Part shown: piece after piece, positions 10,835-22,987 of the stretch
Position numbering within the stretch: position 1 is the first letter of the stretch
Layout: every line of letters begins with the position of its first letter
Origin: Sphaeramia orbicularis
Taxonomy: Eukaryota > Chordata > Actinopteri > Kurtiformes > Apogonidae
DNA: 64,000 nucleotides
Assembly: GCF_902148855.1 (NCBI RefSeq)
Contig: NC_043966.1
Span: 28,371,647 to 28,435,646 of the forward strand
Direction: 5' to 3'
Position numbers and translations under genes: made by a program
The notes under the pieces: model-generated
Seen by the model: only the letters and a program-made list of their open reading frames with translations
Databases searched by the model: none
What the model was told of the DNA's origin: nothing

Positions 10835-13181
10835 CTCTTCAGATCTTCTCCTCCTATCAGGCAGGACTAGTGTGTTCGCATGGCTTCCAGGGACTATAGT
10901 AGATCCTATACTCATTCTGGGTCCAACCAACATGTACCGTTTGTCTCCAGATCTGTACTGGATGCTGTGACACAGTGTCCCATCATAATTTTTATCCTCT
11001 AAATATTTAGATGTATAGTCTGGGGTTTTGGAGCACTGCATTGCAATTAGAACAATGATACTGATGATAAAAAGTGCTGAAACTGAGCCCAAAGTTATCA
11101 TCAGATAAAAAGTCACATTACTGTCATCATCCTTTGCTGGACTTTTCACATCAGAAGCTGCAAAAGCCTCCTTTGGCTCCACAACTTTGACAACCACAGT
11201 AGCTGTTGCTGACAGTGAAACGTTCCCATTGTCTTTGACCAGTATGACCAGTTTGTGCTTCAGCCTCGTCTGTTTCTGTGAATGAGCGAAGTGTTCTGAT
11301 CTGTCCTGTGTAGCGGTCCAAACCAAACAGACTGTGGTCAGTAACTTCCTGCAGTGAAAACAGTAACCAGCCGTTATATCCTATATCAGCATCATAGGCT
11401 CTGACTTTAGTCACCAAGTGTCCTGCGTTGACATTCCGTGGAATCTCCTCCACACCTTCAGCAGAACCGTTGGAGCTGAGTGGATACAGAATGACTGGAG
11501 CGTTGTCGTTCTGATCCAGAATGAACACGTTGACTGTCACGTTGTTGCTCAGTGACGGAGTTCCAGAATCTGTGGCAACAACTTGGAACTGAAACGTTTT
11601 CAGAGTTTCAAAGTCGAAACTTTTTAGTGCTGTAATGTCTCCAGTTTCAGAGTTAATGTTTAGAAATGAAGACACTGTGTCCTCACTTCTCAGTATATGA
11701 TAGGTAATAAGGGCGTTGTCGTTGTCATCATCATCTAAAGCTTTAACTGAAAAGACAGATGTACCAGGTTCATTCGCTTCAGTGACATAGAAAGTATAAG
11801 GACTCAGTGAAAACACTGGACTGTTGTCATTGACATCTGAGATCACAACACTTATTGTCTTTTGAGATGATAATGGAGGTTTACCTGCGTCTTTTGCAAC
11901 TATTGTTACATCATATTTGGACTGTTTCTCTCTGTCCAGAGGAGATTTAGTTACTAGTGAATACGTTTTATCCTTGATGGATGGTGATAAAGTGAAAGGC
12001 ACATCGTCATTTATGGCGCAGATAACTTTCCCGTTAAGACCAGAGTCCACGTCATTAACACTGATCAGGGCCACTGTAGTTCCAGGTCTGGAATCTTCAG
12101 GGATGGAACTGGAAAACGATGTCACCTCAATCTCCGGTGCGTTATCATTGACATCTACTATCTTTATGATGACACTTTTTTCTGTTGTTAGAGGAGCAAT
12201 ACCTCTATCCATTGCTCGAATTTCGATTTCATATTTCTGCTTCTCTTCATAATCTGTTAAACCTTTGACAAGAATGGCGCCTGTTATTTCATTTATATCA
12301 AATAATTTTAATAATCTTTGATCCATGATGTTGCTAAAGGAGTAAACTACCTCACCGTTTGGTCCTTCATCTAAATCAGTTGCATTCACTTGTATGACTG
12401 TTGTTCCAACTGGCACATTTTCACTCAGCATCACAGAATAAACATCTGTCGTAAAAATAGGAGGGTTATCATTAACATCCAGAACCTTTACTATTATATT
12501 CATTTCTCCAGATTTTGGAGGTTTACCTCCATCTAATGCTGTCAGTATTAATGAGTGCCGTTCAGCAGCTTCTCTGTCTAAAGATTTTTGAACAATCAGT
12601 ATTGGTATTTTACCATACTCTTCTTTGTCCTTAACCTCCAAACGGAAGTGATCGTTTTGGCTGAGTTTATACTGCTGCACAGAGAAATGACCACTGTCTG
12701 AATCACGCGCAGGTTTTAGCTGAAATCGTGCTCCAGGCAACACGGACTCTGAAATCTCCAACATTGTCTCTTTTTCTGAAAAACTGGGAGAGTGATCATT
12801 CACATCGGCTACTTCCACTTCCACATAATGGACCTCCAGTGGGTTTTCCAGCACTGTTTTAAGACTTATTAAACAGGTACTGCTCTGCTCACAGACTTCC
12901 TCCCGATCTATCTTTCTACTCACATACAGGACTCCATCGTTCTGGTTCACATGGAAAAGATGTTCTGCATCACTCGAAACGATCCGATACTTCCTTTGTC
13001 TCAACGTGTTTTTATCTAAACCCAGATCCTTCGCTATATTTCCAACAACAGTCCCTTCGTTTACTTCCTCTGAGACTGAATATCGTATTTGTGCCCAGGC
13101 CACAGTCCACAACAGCAAAGCCACCACACAGCCCAACAAACATCCAGGCGAGCACCGCAGCGCGCTTCTTCTTTGTTCCAT
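10835..13181 (-). pseudogene. V4: frameshifted protocadherin variable exon (pseudogene, null allele or sequence error)
   Basis: A group A unit with leader MEQRRSALRCSPG, CX5C loop CEQSSTC and full EC1-EC5. One extra base in EC6 shifts the frame: plus strand reads gtgcttcagcc near 11259 where the other exons read gtgctcagcc. The shifted frame stops at 11151, before the membrane segment. The product would be a soluble ectodomain of about 680 residues with a foreign end. The original frame continues open from 11326 down to the donor at 10830-10834, and the total length of 2347 bases equals 782 codons plus one base. Promoter element and NRSE both look intact, so the break is recent or an error in the sequence. 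Confidence 0.75.
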
Positions 13182-13788
13182 GTTTATTTCCCACAACATC
13201 AGTTATCCGTCTTAAGATCAGTACATCTGTTGCAACAGCCGAATACAACTCATTCTTACAGTACTGTATTCACATCCAAAAAGGAGAGATAAGTCCAACA
13301 AGGTATTCACATGAACAATGGTAGGTCAGAAAAGACTGAGATGTAGATGCGTTTCTAAAGAGGTGGAACAAATTCTGTGACGACAATCGGGTGCAATGTT
13401 GGTTTTTTACACTACACTGACACCATGCGAATTTTTTTCTCGCTGCAGATAAACTGCTAAGCTAATTTTATATTTTTTGAAACAGCTAAATTTAGGTGAA
13501 TTTTTGCGAGATAAATATTGTGTTCCCTGTGTAAGTGCAGACAGAAATAAAATTCCAAACCTTACATATCTGTATACATTAAAACAGGAATTTAAAATTG
13601 TTCATTCACTTTTTATGGCAAAACCCCACGATGTGCATTTCAGTCAACAAGTTATAATTAATAGAATGTATCAACCTACTCAGTGCAGCATAGAACATTT
13701 GTGTTTTAGAGCCTACTGTACGAAACCAAAGACTCAAAGGAATCACTTATAAACAAAATGTTTACAAGATTTGAAATATATGTCTTAC
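13182..13788. other. Spacer V4/V5
   Basis: V4 5' UTR and CSE only. The 350 bases between the CSE and the V5 donor show no NRSE or repeat. Confidence 0.7.
13412..13429 (-). promoter_or_regulatory. CSE promoter element of V4
   Basis: CTACACTGACACCATGCG on the plus strand, about 230 bases upstream of the V4 start. It is intact although the V4 reading frame is broken. Confidence 0.8.
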
Positions 13789-16146
13789 CTCTTCAGATCT
13801 TCTCCTTCTATCAGGCAGTACTAAAGTGTTCGCATGGCTTCCAGGGACTATAGTAGATCCTATACTCATTCTGGGTCCAACCAACATGTACCGTTTGTCT
13901 CCAGATCTGTACTGGATGCTGTGACACAGTGTCCCATCATAATTTTTATCCTCTAAATATTTAGATGTGTAGTCTGGGGTTTTGGAACACTGCATTGCAA
14001 TCAGGACAATGATACTGATGATAAAAAGTGCTGAAACTGAACCCAAAGTTATCATCAGATAAAAAGTCACATTACTGTCATCATCCTTTGATGCACTTTT
14101 CACATCAGAAGCTGCAAATGCCTCCTTTGGCTCCACAACTTTGACAACCACAGTAGCTGTTGCTGACAGTGAAACGTTCCCATTGTCTTTGACCAGTATG
14201 ACCAGTTTGTGCTCAGCCTCGTCTGTTTCTGTGAATGAGCGAAGTGTTCTGATCTGTCCTGTGTAGCGGTCCAAACCAAACAGGCTGTGGTCAGTAACTT
14301 CCTGCAGTGAAAACAGTAACCAGCCGTTATATCCTATATCAGCATCATAGGCTCTGACTTTAGTCACCAAGTGTCCTGCGTTGACATTCCGTGGAATCTC
14401 CTCCACACCTTCAGCAGAACCGTTGGAGCTGAGTGGATACAGAATGACTGGAGCGTTGTCGTTCTGATCCAGAATGAACACGTTCACTGTCACGTTGTTA
14501 CTCAGTGACGGAGTTCCAGAATCTGTGGCGACAACTTGGAACTGAAACTTTTTCACTGCTTCAAAGTCAAAACTTTTTAGTGCCATAATGTCTCCGTTTT
14601 CAGAGTTTACATTTAAAAACGACGATAATTTATTATTTTCGCTCTGTTCTCTCAAAATATTATATGAAATTACTGCATTATCACTTTCATCTCGATCATA
14701 GGCCTTCACTGAAAATATTGACGCTCCGGGTGCATTATTCTCACTAATATAAATTATATAAGGACTGGATGAAAACTCGGGGCTGTTGTCATTAACATCT
14801 GATATGAGGACATTAATTGTCTTTTCAGTTGAAAATAATGGGTCACCTGCGTCTGTTGCAATTATGGTTACATCATACTGGGAAATAATTTCCCTGTCCA
14901 ACTTCGACTTGGTTACAACAGCATACATGTTTTCTTGTAAAGATTGTGATAAACTAAATGGAACATCCTGTTTAATTCTACATGAAACTTTACCATTAAT
15001 TCCAGAGTCCAAATCACTTACACTGATCAGAGCAACCGTGGTTCCTATTTTTGAATCCTCCTGAATGGAGCTAGAAAAAGATGTTACCTCTATTTCTGGA
15101 GCATTATCATTCACATCAGTGACAGTTATAATGACACTTTTGCCAGCTGTGAGGGGAACATGTCCTTTATCAGACGCCTGTATGTCAATTTCATAATTTT
15201 TGCTTTCTTCGTAATCTATCTGACCAGTCACTTTAATTTCACCAGTGTTTGGATCTATACTGAAAAGTTCCAGTAGTTTGGAATCAACTTCATTTCCAAA
15301 TGAATATATTATTTCGCCATTAGCACCCTCATCAGGATCTGTTGCATTTACCTGCAGCACTACAGTAGCGATGGGAACGTTTTCCTTTATTGTTGCGGAG
15401 TACATCTCCTTAGTGAATACCGGGGAGTTATCATTAATATCTAGTACATCCACATTTATCTCTGTGGTGCCAGACTTGGCCGGTTTTCCTCCGTCAATGG
15501 CTGTTAGTCGTAGCTTGTGTTTCCCAGATGTTTCTCTGTCTAACTGTTTCTGCAGAACTAAAAATGGCACTTTTCGATCCTCCCCTCTGTCTTTTACTTC
15601 TACTCTAAAATAGTCGTTGTGATTAAGTTTGTATTGCTGAATAGAAAACTGGCCTACGTCAGCATCACGGGCTGTTTGTAACTGAAACCTGGCTCCTGGA
15701 AGGGCCGACTCAGAAATCTCGAGCTTTTTCTCTTTCTCTAAAAAAACAGGAGAATGATCGTTAATATCAAGTATCTCCACTGCCACGTAATGAATCTCCA
15801 ATGGGTTTTCTAGCACAGTTTTAAGATTAATCAGACAAGGACTGCTTCGATCGCACACTTCCTCTCTATCTATTCTCCTTTTCACATACATAATACCGTC
15901 ATTTGGATTCACCTCAAACAGTGGTTCAGTTGAGCCTGTTACGATGCGGTATCCTCTGTCCCTGAGTGCGCTTTTGTCTAGTCCCAAATCTTTAGCTATA
16001 TTCCCAACGACAGATCCATTTTGAACTTCCTCGGATATCGCATATCTGGTCTGTGCAGAAACTCCGGTCCACAGAGCATCCAAAACGATGACAAAAACCA
16101 GCCAGCACCGACGCTCCCCCCATGGTTTGCGCCGTCTTTGTTCCAT
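13789..16146 (-). CDS. V5: clustered protocadherin variable exon (alpha-type, group A)
   Basis: An intact exon of 786 codons. The start [13 protein letters not shown] is the first Met and matches the group A leader; the hydrophobic core ends GVSA before [10 protein letters not shown]. The CX5C loop is CDRSSPC. EC1-EC5 are well diverged from V1-V4 (for example EC2 [17 protein letters not shown]). The end of EC5 reads [12 protein letters not shown] instead of the usual FETLKTFQF, which marks where the homogenised 3' region begins. The tail combines SASK with TPDY, HAN and RRRRSEE, so it differs from V1-V4 at the SPAK/SASK site. The donor is GTAAG. The next upstream CSE is near 16367. No NRSE was seen between its donor and the V4 promoter. 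Confidence 0.9.
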
Positions 16147-16358
16147 GACTTGAAGGTTGAAAAGGGTCCTCCTCTCAACAAGCCCCGTTTTCAGTACAAC
16201 TCAATATATCATTTTAAAAGCGATGCGTAAAATGTTCCCGAACAACTATCGACAATGAAACAAAGCCGTTGCTGATCAGTCCCTGACGCCGAACTGTTGA
16301 AGAAATACAAGAGCTCTGTCCAAATAATGTCTGTGACGTAAAACCGTTACAACCTGAG

Positions 16359-16376
16359 CTACACTGACACCAAGCG
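16359..16376 (-). promoter_or_regulatory. CSE promoter element of V5
   Basis: CTACACTGACACCAAGCG on the plus strand, about 210 bases upstream of the V5 start. CCAAGCG replaces the CCATGCG of V2-V4. Confidence 0.8.
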
Positions 16377-16761
16377 TTCAAATAATATCTACAATTACAT
16401 TTACATTCTTCACAAGGAAATACTATAAAAAACGCCTTATTTTGCGACATCCCTTCATGTTTATAAGCAAACCGAATGAAGCCTCTCACTACATTACAAT
16501 GATGCAAATGCTATGAACCAAAACAACATAAAACACAACAAGACGCATCTAAAACAGCAGTGAATAAGTCTGCTCATGCAATAACAAGTGTAAAACGTTT
16601 GCAGTAAGTATAATAATCATCATTACAATTTAAAGATACCAAGATACGTCTGCTTAGATATCTCAGATCATCATTGTACATAGTGGATTGTGTACATCGT
16701 GGACACTAACCGCAGCAAGGAATCTAATAGACAATTCCTCCGTGATGCGATAGGAAACCCT

Positions 16762-16778
16762 TTCAGTACCATGGACAG
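16762..16778 (+). promoter_or_regulatory. NRSE/RE1 beyond V6 donor (distal)
   Basis: TTCAGTACCATGGACAG, 444 bases beyond the V6 donor; the first of two sites in this spacer, about 385 bases upstream of the V5 CSE. Confidence 0.8.
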
Positions 16779-16978
16779 AGACAATTTGACAATTTAAACA
16801 TTTAAAACATCCGAGATCTGTACTACATACATTTAAAGTGCTGAAACTATCTAAATTAAATGTCAGACACATTTACTAGGCTATTGCAGTGTTCACACTA
16901 ACAAGTTGCAAATTATTTTAAACTGAAAGTGCATCCATTCAGAACATTCATTTTCCACAACTACAAAGAAAGCCCAAT

Positions 16979-16995
16979 TTCAGCACCGGGGACAA
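16979..16995 (+). promoter_or_regulatory. NRSE-like site beyond V6 donor (proximal)
   Basis: TTCAGCACCGGGGACAA has a perfect left half and a last base differing from the consensus. It lies 227 bases beyond the V6 donor, the spacing typical of the group B sites. Confidence 0.6.
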
Positions 16996-17222
16996 CGACA
17001 ATTACGAAAATATCCAGATAAGTAGGTGTGGGGATATGATTATCATCAGTAACCATACCATTTTATCAATTTCACTGCCAAAAGCAATAGTATAAAAGCT
17101 TCTTATTGGCTATTTATTACCATATACGTCCTTAACTGAATAATATTAAATCTCACTCTAAAAAGAAACATATCAAAGGCAACACATCTTTAGGAAATGA
17201 GTGGATGTTTAGCACTTCTTAC

Positions 17223-19550
17223 CTCTCCAGATGCTTTTCTCCTGTCAGGTAGAACCAGAGTATTTGCATTACTTCCAGGGACTATAGTAGATCCTATACT
17301 CATTCTGGGTCCAACCAACATGTACCGTTTGTCTCCAGATCTGTACTGGATGCTGTGACACAGTGTCCCATCGTAGTTCTTATCCTCTAAATATTTAGAT
17401 GTATAGTCTGTGGACTTGGAGCACTGCATTGCAATTAGAACAATGATACTGATGATAAAAAGTGCTGAAACTGAGCCCAAAGTTATCATTAAGTAAAAAG
17501 TCACATTACTGTCATCATCCTTTGATGCGCTTTTAACATCAGAAGCTGCAAAAGCCTCCTTTGGCTCCACAACTTTGACAACCACAGTAGCTGTTGCTGA
17601 CAGTGAAACGTTCCCATTGTCTTTGACCAGTATGACCAGTTTGTGTTCAGCCTCGTCTGTTTCTGTGAATGAGCGAAGTGTTCTGATCTGTCCTGTGTAG
17701 CGGTCCAAACCAAACAGACTGTGGTCAGTAACTTCTTGCAGTGAAAACAGTAACCAGCCGTTATATCCTATATCAGCATCATAGGCTCGGACTTTAGTCA
17801 CCAAGTGTCCTGCGTTGACATTCCGTGGAATCTCCTCCACACCTTCAGCAGAACCGTTGGAGCTGAGTGGATACAGAATGACTGGAGCGTTGTCGTTCTG
17901 ATCCAGAATGAACACGTTCACTGTCACGTTGTTACTCAGTGACGGAGTTCCAGAATCTGTGGCGACAACTTGGAACTGGAACGTTTTCAGAGTTTCAAAG
18001 TCAAAACTTTTCAGCGCTATGACGTCTCCATTTTCTGAGTTAATGTTTAGAAATGATGTCAGTAAAATATGATAGGTAATCAGGGCATTACTCCCTTCGT
18101 CGTCATCGTGGGCTGTCACTGATATTACAGAGGCACCCGGAGTGTTGTTCTCCATTATGTAGAAATTATATGGATTCTGACTAAATATGGGACCGTTATC
18201 GTTCACATCTGACACAACTATATTGACAGTTTTGTTTGATGACAAGGACAAATAACCTGCGTCTTTACAAATAATTGTTACAGTATATTGTGATTGAAGC
18301 TCCCGGTCTAAAAGTGACTTGGTTACTAGAGAATACATGTTCTTTTGTAAAGACGGAGTTAGTGTAAAAGGAAGGTTTTGATTGATGTAACAGATTACTT
18401 TACCATTCAGTCCAGAATCTGAATCTTTTACACTAATCAGTGCGACTGTTGTCCCTGGTTTGGAGTTTTCTGGAAGTGCGCGTGAAAAAGATGTCACTTC
18501 AATCTCTGGGGCATTATCGTTTACATCAATAATATTTATTATCACAGTTTTGTCTGTAGTCAGCGTTGCTGCACCTTTGTCAGAGGCCTGAATATCAATT
18601 TCATATTTACCACTTTCTTCGAAATCCACTAATCCTGCCACAGTAATCTCTCCAGTCACTGGGTCTAAACCAAAACGTGCACGTACTTGTTCATCTACAT
18701 CATTACCAAATGAATACACAACTTCTCCATTTGTACCTTCATCCATATCTGTTGCATTTACTCGAATAACAATCGTTCCAAGTGGAGAATTTTCCTCTAG
18801 CTCAACGTTATAGTTATCTTGTGTAAAAACGGGTGGATTATCATTAACATCAGAAACTTCAACAATTATGGTCATGTTTCCAGATTTTGGAGGTTTGCCT
18901 CCATCAATAGCTGTCAGAAGTAACATATGCGTCTTGACAGATTCTCTATCAAGAGGCTTTTGAAGAATTAAACTAGGGATTTTACGATCTGCACCACGAT
19001 CTTTTACCTCCAAACGAAAATGTTCGTTGTGACTCAACTTATACTGCTGAACAGATAAGGAACCACTATCGGCATCACGAGCAGCTTGTAACTGAAATCT
19101 TGCTCCCGATAATGCAGATTCAAAAATCTCTATTATTCTTTCATTTTCAGGGAAGCTTGGTGCATGATCATTTACATCCAAAATCTCCACCGCTACGTAG
19201 TGGACCTCGAGTGGATTTTCCAACACCGTTTTTAAGTCGATTACACAAACCTTGCTTCGATCACATTCTTCTTCTCTGTCAATTTTTCGGTTCACATACA
19301 AAAAACCATCACCCTGATTTACGCGGAAAGGGGGCTCAGCCGAACCATAGACAATACGATACCCTCTGTCTTTCAGTGTTGTTTTATCCAGACCTAAGTC
19401 TTTCGCAATGTTTCCAACAATGGTGCCTTCTTTCACTTCCTCGGAGATAGAATACCTGAATTGTGCAGAGGTTCCGCTGCACAGCGTAATCAAAACTATC
19501 ATATGAGAAATCCACATAGGCCATTTGCTCCATGTCTGTCTTTGTTCCAT
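17223..19550 (-). CDS. V6: clustered protocadherin variable exon (alpha-type, group A)
   Basis: An intact exon of 776 codons, the shortest open one here. The open frame extends 36 codons upstream (MDVIRRSYKET..), but the conserved MEQR start at 19550 gives a proper signal peptide ending GTSA before [10 protein letters not shown], so it is preferred. The CX5C loop is CDRSKVC. EC5 lacks about six residues found in its relatives ([14 protein letters not shown] against [19 protein letters not shown] in V1), a short in-frame deletion in a loop. The tail is SASK, STDY, NAN, KASGE: the first exon from the left with the KASGE type. Two NRSE-like sites lie 227 and 444 bases beyond the donor. Confidence 0.9.
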
Positions 19551-19778
19551 GATCCCAAAATGAAACATGGTGGAAAAGCGCAGCCTACGACCTGAATGTG
19601 TAGAAGTAAAATCCTCCCTCACATTCGTTTCCTTATATGAGCGTCTTATAACATCCACAGCTGTTGAAGGTAAACCGTTAGGTTAATCCGTTACCTTGTT
19701 TAGATCCAATGTTTTATCATTAAGAGGGTGGCTATGTCATGTAGGTTATGACGACAGCACCTGGAAGGTTATTTGTCC

Positions 19779-19796
19779 TTATACTGACACCAAGTG
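19779..19796 (-). promoter_or_regulatory. CSE promoter element of V6
   Basis: TTATACTGACACCAAGTG on the plus strand, about 230 bases upstream of the MEQR start of V6. This spacing supports that start over the longer open frame. Confidence 0.8.
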
Positions 19797-19833
19797 GCAG
19801 CGGAGAACGCTGCAGTAGTTAGTCAAATACTAT

Positions 19834-19898
19834 TAAAAAAAAAAAATAATAATAATAATAATAATTAAAATAAAAATAAAATAAATAAATAAAATAAA
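19834..19898. repeat. A-rich, (AAT)n and (AAAT)n tract
   Basis: Low-complexity A/T sequence 40 bases upstream of the V6 CSE, relative to transcription. Confidence 0.85.
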
Positions 19899-20229
19899 GG
19901 CATTTCATAGTCCACAAACCCCAACAGACCATGACGAGAAAGGTCTATTGTAGGAGTATCAGTTCGGGATCAGGGTCAGATGGGTCAACGACTAAATATT
20001 ATGTCTAGAAAATAAAATCTGAGAGTTGTCACTTCCTGTATATCTTTAGAGTTTGATTGCACGTCAGTAGTAAATACATTGAAAGGAAAATCCGGTGATT
20101 TACTGAAGTGAAAATATAATTTTCAAAAGACACTGACTGTAAAATTCCTTCCCTTTTCAACCAATAACTATGCACAAGAGATAATGTTACGAAAATTTAC
20201 AAGAGTGTTTGTCAAACTATGATTCTTAC

Positions 20230-22575
20230 CTCTCCAGATGCTTTTCTCCTGTCAGGTAGAACCAGAGTATTTGCATTACTTCCAGGGACTATAGTAGATC
20301 CTATACTCATTCTGGGTCCAACCAACATGTACCGTTTGTCTCCAGATCTATACTGGATGCTGTGACAAAGTGTCCCGTCGTAGTTCTTATCCTCTAAATA
20401 TTTAGATGTATAGTCTGTGGTCTTGGAGCACTGCATTGCAATAAGAACAATGATACTGATGATAAAAAGTGCTGAAACTGAGCCCAAAGTTATCATCAGA
20501 TAAAAAGTCACATTACTGTCATCATCCTTTGATGCACTTTTAACATCAGAAGCTGCAAAAGCCTCCTTTGGTTCCACAACTTTGACAACCACAGTAGCTG
20601 TTGCTGACAGGGATACGTTCCCATTGTCTTTGACCAGTATGACTAGTTTGTGCTCAGCCTCGTCTGTTTCTGTGAATGAGCGAAGTGTTCTGATCTGTCC
20701 TGTGTAGCGGTCCAAACCAAACAGACTGTGGTCAGTAACTTCCTGCAGTGAAAACAGTAACCAGCCGTTATATCCTATATCAGCATCATAGGCTCGGACT
20801 TTAGTCACCAAGTGTCCTGCGTTGACATTCCGTGGAATCTCCTCCACACCTTCAGCAGAACTGTTGGAGCTGAGTGGATACAGAATGACTGGAGCGTTGT
20901 CGTTCTGATCCAGAATGAACACGTTGACTGTCACGTTGTTGCTCAGTGACGGAGTTCCAGAATCTGTGGCTACAACTTGGAACTGGAACGTTTTCAGAGT
21001 TTCAAAGTCAAAACTCTTCAGGGCTAAAATATCTCCGTTTTCAGAGTTGATGTTAAGAAAAGATATCACTTTATTTTCATCCCCTCCATTCCTAAGAATA
21101 CGATAAGAAATAAGCGCATTTTCTCCCTTATCACGATCAGACGCTTTTACAGAAAACACAGAAGCACCTGGCGGGTTGTTTTCGGTGATATAGAAAGTAT
21201 ATGGACTCACTGAAAACTCAGGACTGTTGTCATTTATATCTGACACAAACATGCTGATAGTTTTTTCGGACGTTAATGCTGGCTCACCTGCATCTTTAGC
21301 AACTATTGTTATATCATAACTTGATTCTTGTTCCCTGTCAAGCTGTGACTTTGTGACAACAGCAAACATGTTATCTTGTATTGATGGTTTTATGGTAAAA
21401 TGACTTTCTTTGTCAATATAACTTATTATTTTTCCATTTATTCCAGAATCCAAATCAGTAATACTAATGAGAGCTACAGTTGTCCCTGATCTAGAGTCTT
21501 CTGAAACGGCACTGGACAATGATGCCACTTCTATGACAGGAGCATTATCATTTGTATCACCTATTTTAATTATTACACTTTTATCCGTCCTGAACGGAAT
21601 GCTTCCCATATCAGAGGCCTGGATGTCAATATCATAACTATCTTGTTCCTCGTAGTCTACCTTACCTTTCACAATTATCTCCCCAGTAACAGAGTCAATG
21701 TCAAATAACTCTCTAGTTTTTCCTTTTACAGCACTGCCAAACGAATAAACCACTTCCCCGTTGGAGCCGTCGTCTAAATCTGTTGCGTTTACTTGGATTA
21801 CAGTTGTACCAATTGGTGCGTTTTCTTCTAGGACGACTGAATATGAATCTTTGGTAAAGACAGGCATGTTGTCATTGACATCTAAGACATCGATATATAT
21901 TTCAACCGTCCCTGTCTTTGGAGGATTCCCGCCATCAATGGCTGTCAAAATTAATTTATGACTATTTTTTATCTCTCTGTCCAGTTGTTTTTGCAACTGT
22001 AATATTGGAGTTTTACCATCTCTACCTCTATCTTTAACCTCCAAACGAAAGTGTTCATTTGGACTTAATTTATACTGTTGAATGGAGTTTGTGCCACCGT
22101 CCGGGTCATGAGCATTTTGTAGCTGGTATTTTGCTCCTGGCAATGCAGATTCGAATATTTCAAGCCTTTTCGTCTTTTCTGGAAACGTGGGAGAGTGGTC
22201 GTTTAAATCTGTTACCTCCACAGTAACATAATGTACTTCTAATGGGTTTTCGAGCACGGTTTTTAGATTAATTAAACACGCACTGCTGTCTTTACACACT
22301 TCCTCTCGATCTATTTTACGCGTTGCATAAAGGACCCCGTCACTGTCGTTTACACTGAAAAGAGGTTCAGTGGAGTCAGGCATAATACGAAACCCCCGGC
22401 GCTTCAATAAATTAAGTTCTATTCCCAAATCTTTCGCTATATTACCAACGACACTTCCCTGTGGAAGCTCTTCAGATATAGAATACCTTAACTGTGCTGA
22501 AGCATCTCTGCAAAATCCGAGCAAAATCAAAACGCCAAGCAATTGTAGTCGCTGTCCCCATCCTCTTTGTTTCAT
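20230..22575 (-). CDS. V7: clustered protocadherin variable exon (alpha-type, group A)
   Basis: An intact exon of 782 codons starting at MKQRGWGQR, aligned with the MEQR starts; an upstream in-frame MMDAFG would add 13 residues. The signal peptide ends DASA before [14 protein letters not shown]. The CX5C loop is CKDSSAC. EC1-EC5 are among the most distinct in group A ([13 protein letters not shown] in EC1; the EC3-EC4 linker reads DTNDNAP). EC6 has a private change, SSNSSAEG in place of SSNGSAEG. The tail is SASK, TTDY, NAN, KASGE. Its promoter element is unusual (see 22803-22833), and no NRSE was found beyond its donor, so it may be controlled differently from its neighbours. Confidence 0.9.
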
Positions 22576-22987
22576 GCTTTTAGGTGAGAGTACAAATCCG
22601 AACGCGTCCATCATTTTCTTTTTGTTTATAGTTTAGTCTCCATCAAGGCAAGAACTGTAGATCATCAGTTCACGGTGGAAAGATTATAAAAAATACAAAA
22701 ATCCAGCACCGTACTCCCAGTCACCGTCTCGCTGTAAATGTTTTCTAACAAGAGGGGAACAGAGAAGGGGCGGACCCAGGTCTATAGCCTATCCTACGGG
22801 CGTTATACTGATAAGGTCCTGCCACCTTGTGACTGCATAGTATAAGAAGCTTAAGAAATATGACTTAAAACTAGTGAATTATAGTTGATAAAATGCTAAA
22901 ATGGCCGCATGTGTTCAAGTTTTGTAGAATTTCCCAAATAATGAATGACTGATGCTTATAATGCAGTAAATGTTAATATTTACTCAC
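22576..22987. other. Spacer V7/V8
   Basis: The shortest spacer. It holds the unusual V7 CSE and a G-rich box (AGAGGGGAAC..GAAGGGGCGG). TCCAGCACCGTACTCCCAG near 22702 is too far from the NRSE consensus to call. Confidence 0.7.
22803..22833 (-). promoter_or_regulatory. Split or diverged CSE of V7
   Basis: TTATACTG at 22803-22810 matches the left half of the element, and CCACCTTGTG at 22822-22831 resembles the right half. About 11 extra bases stand between them. Read on the minus strand, GTCACAAGGTGGCAG at 22819-22833 is a good CTCF-like core by itself. It is about 230 bases from the V7 start, the usual spacing. Confidence 0.55.

Larger units (their letters stand above)
16147..17222. other. Spacer V5/V6
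   Basis: V5 5' UTR and CSE, then two NRSE-type sites. Short open frames here (for example near 16214-16507) show no family features. Confidence 0.7.
19551..20229. other. Spacer V6/V7
   Basis: V6 5' UTR and CSE, an A/T-rich tract, and about 330 bases in which nothing was recognised. No NRSE. Confidence 0.7.

Noticed and set aside
10574-11326. Separate gene at 10574-11326
   Set aside because: It is the 3' part of V4 in its original frame beyond the one-base insertion, plus intron, not an independent gene.
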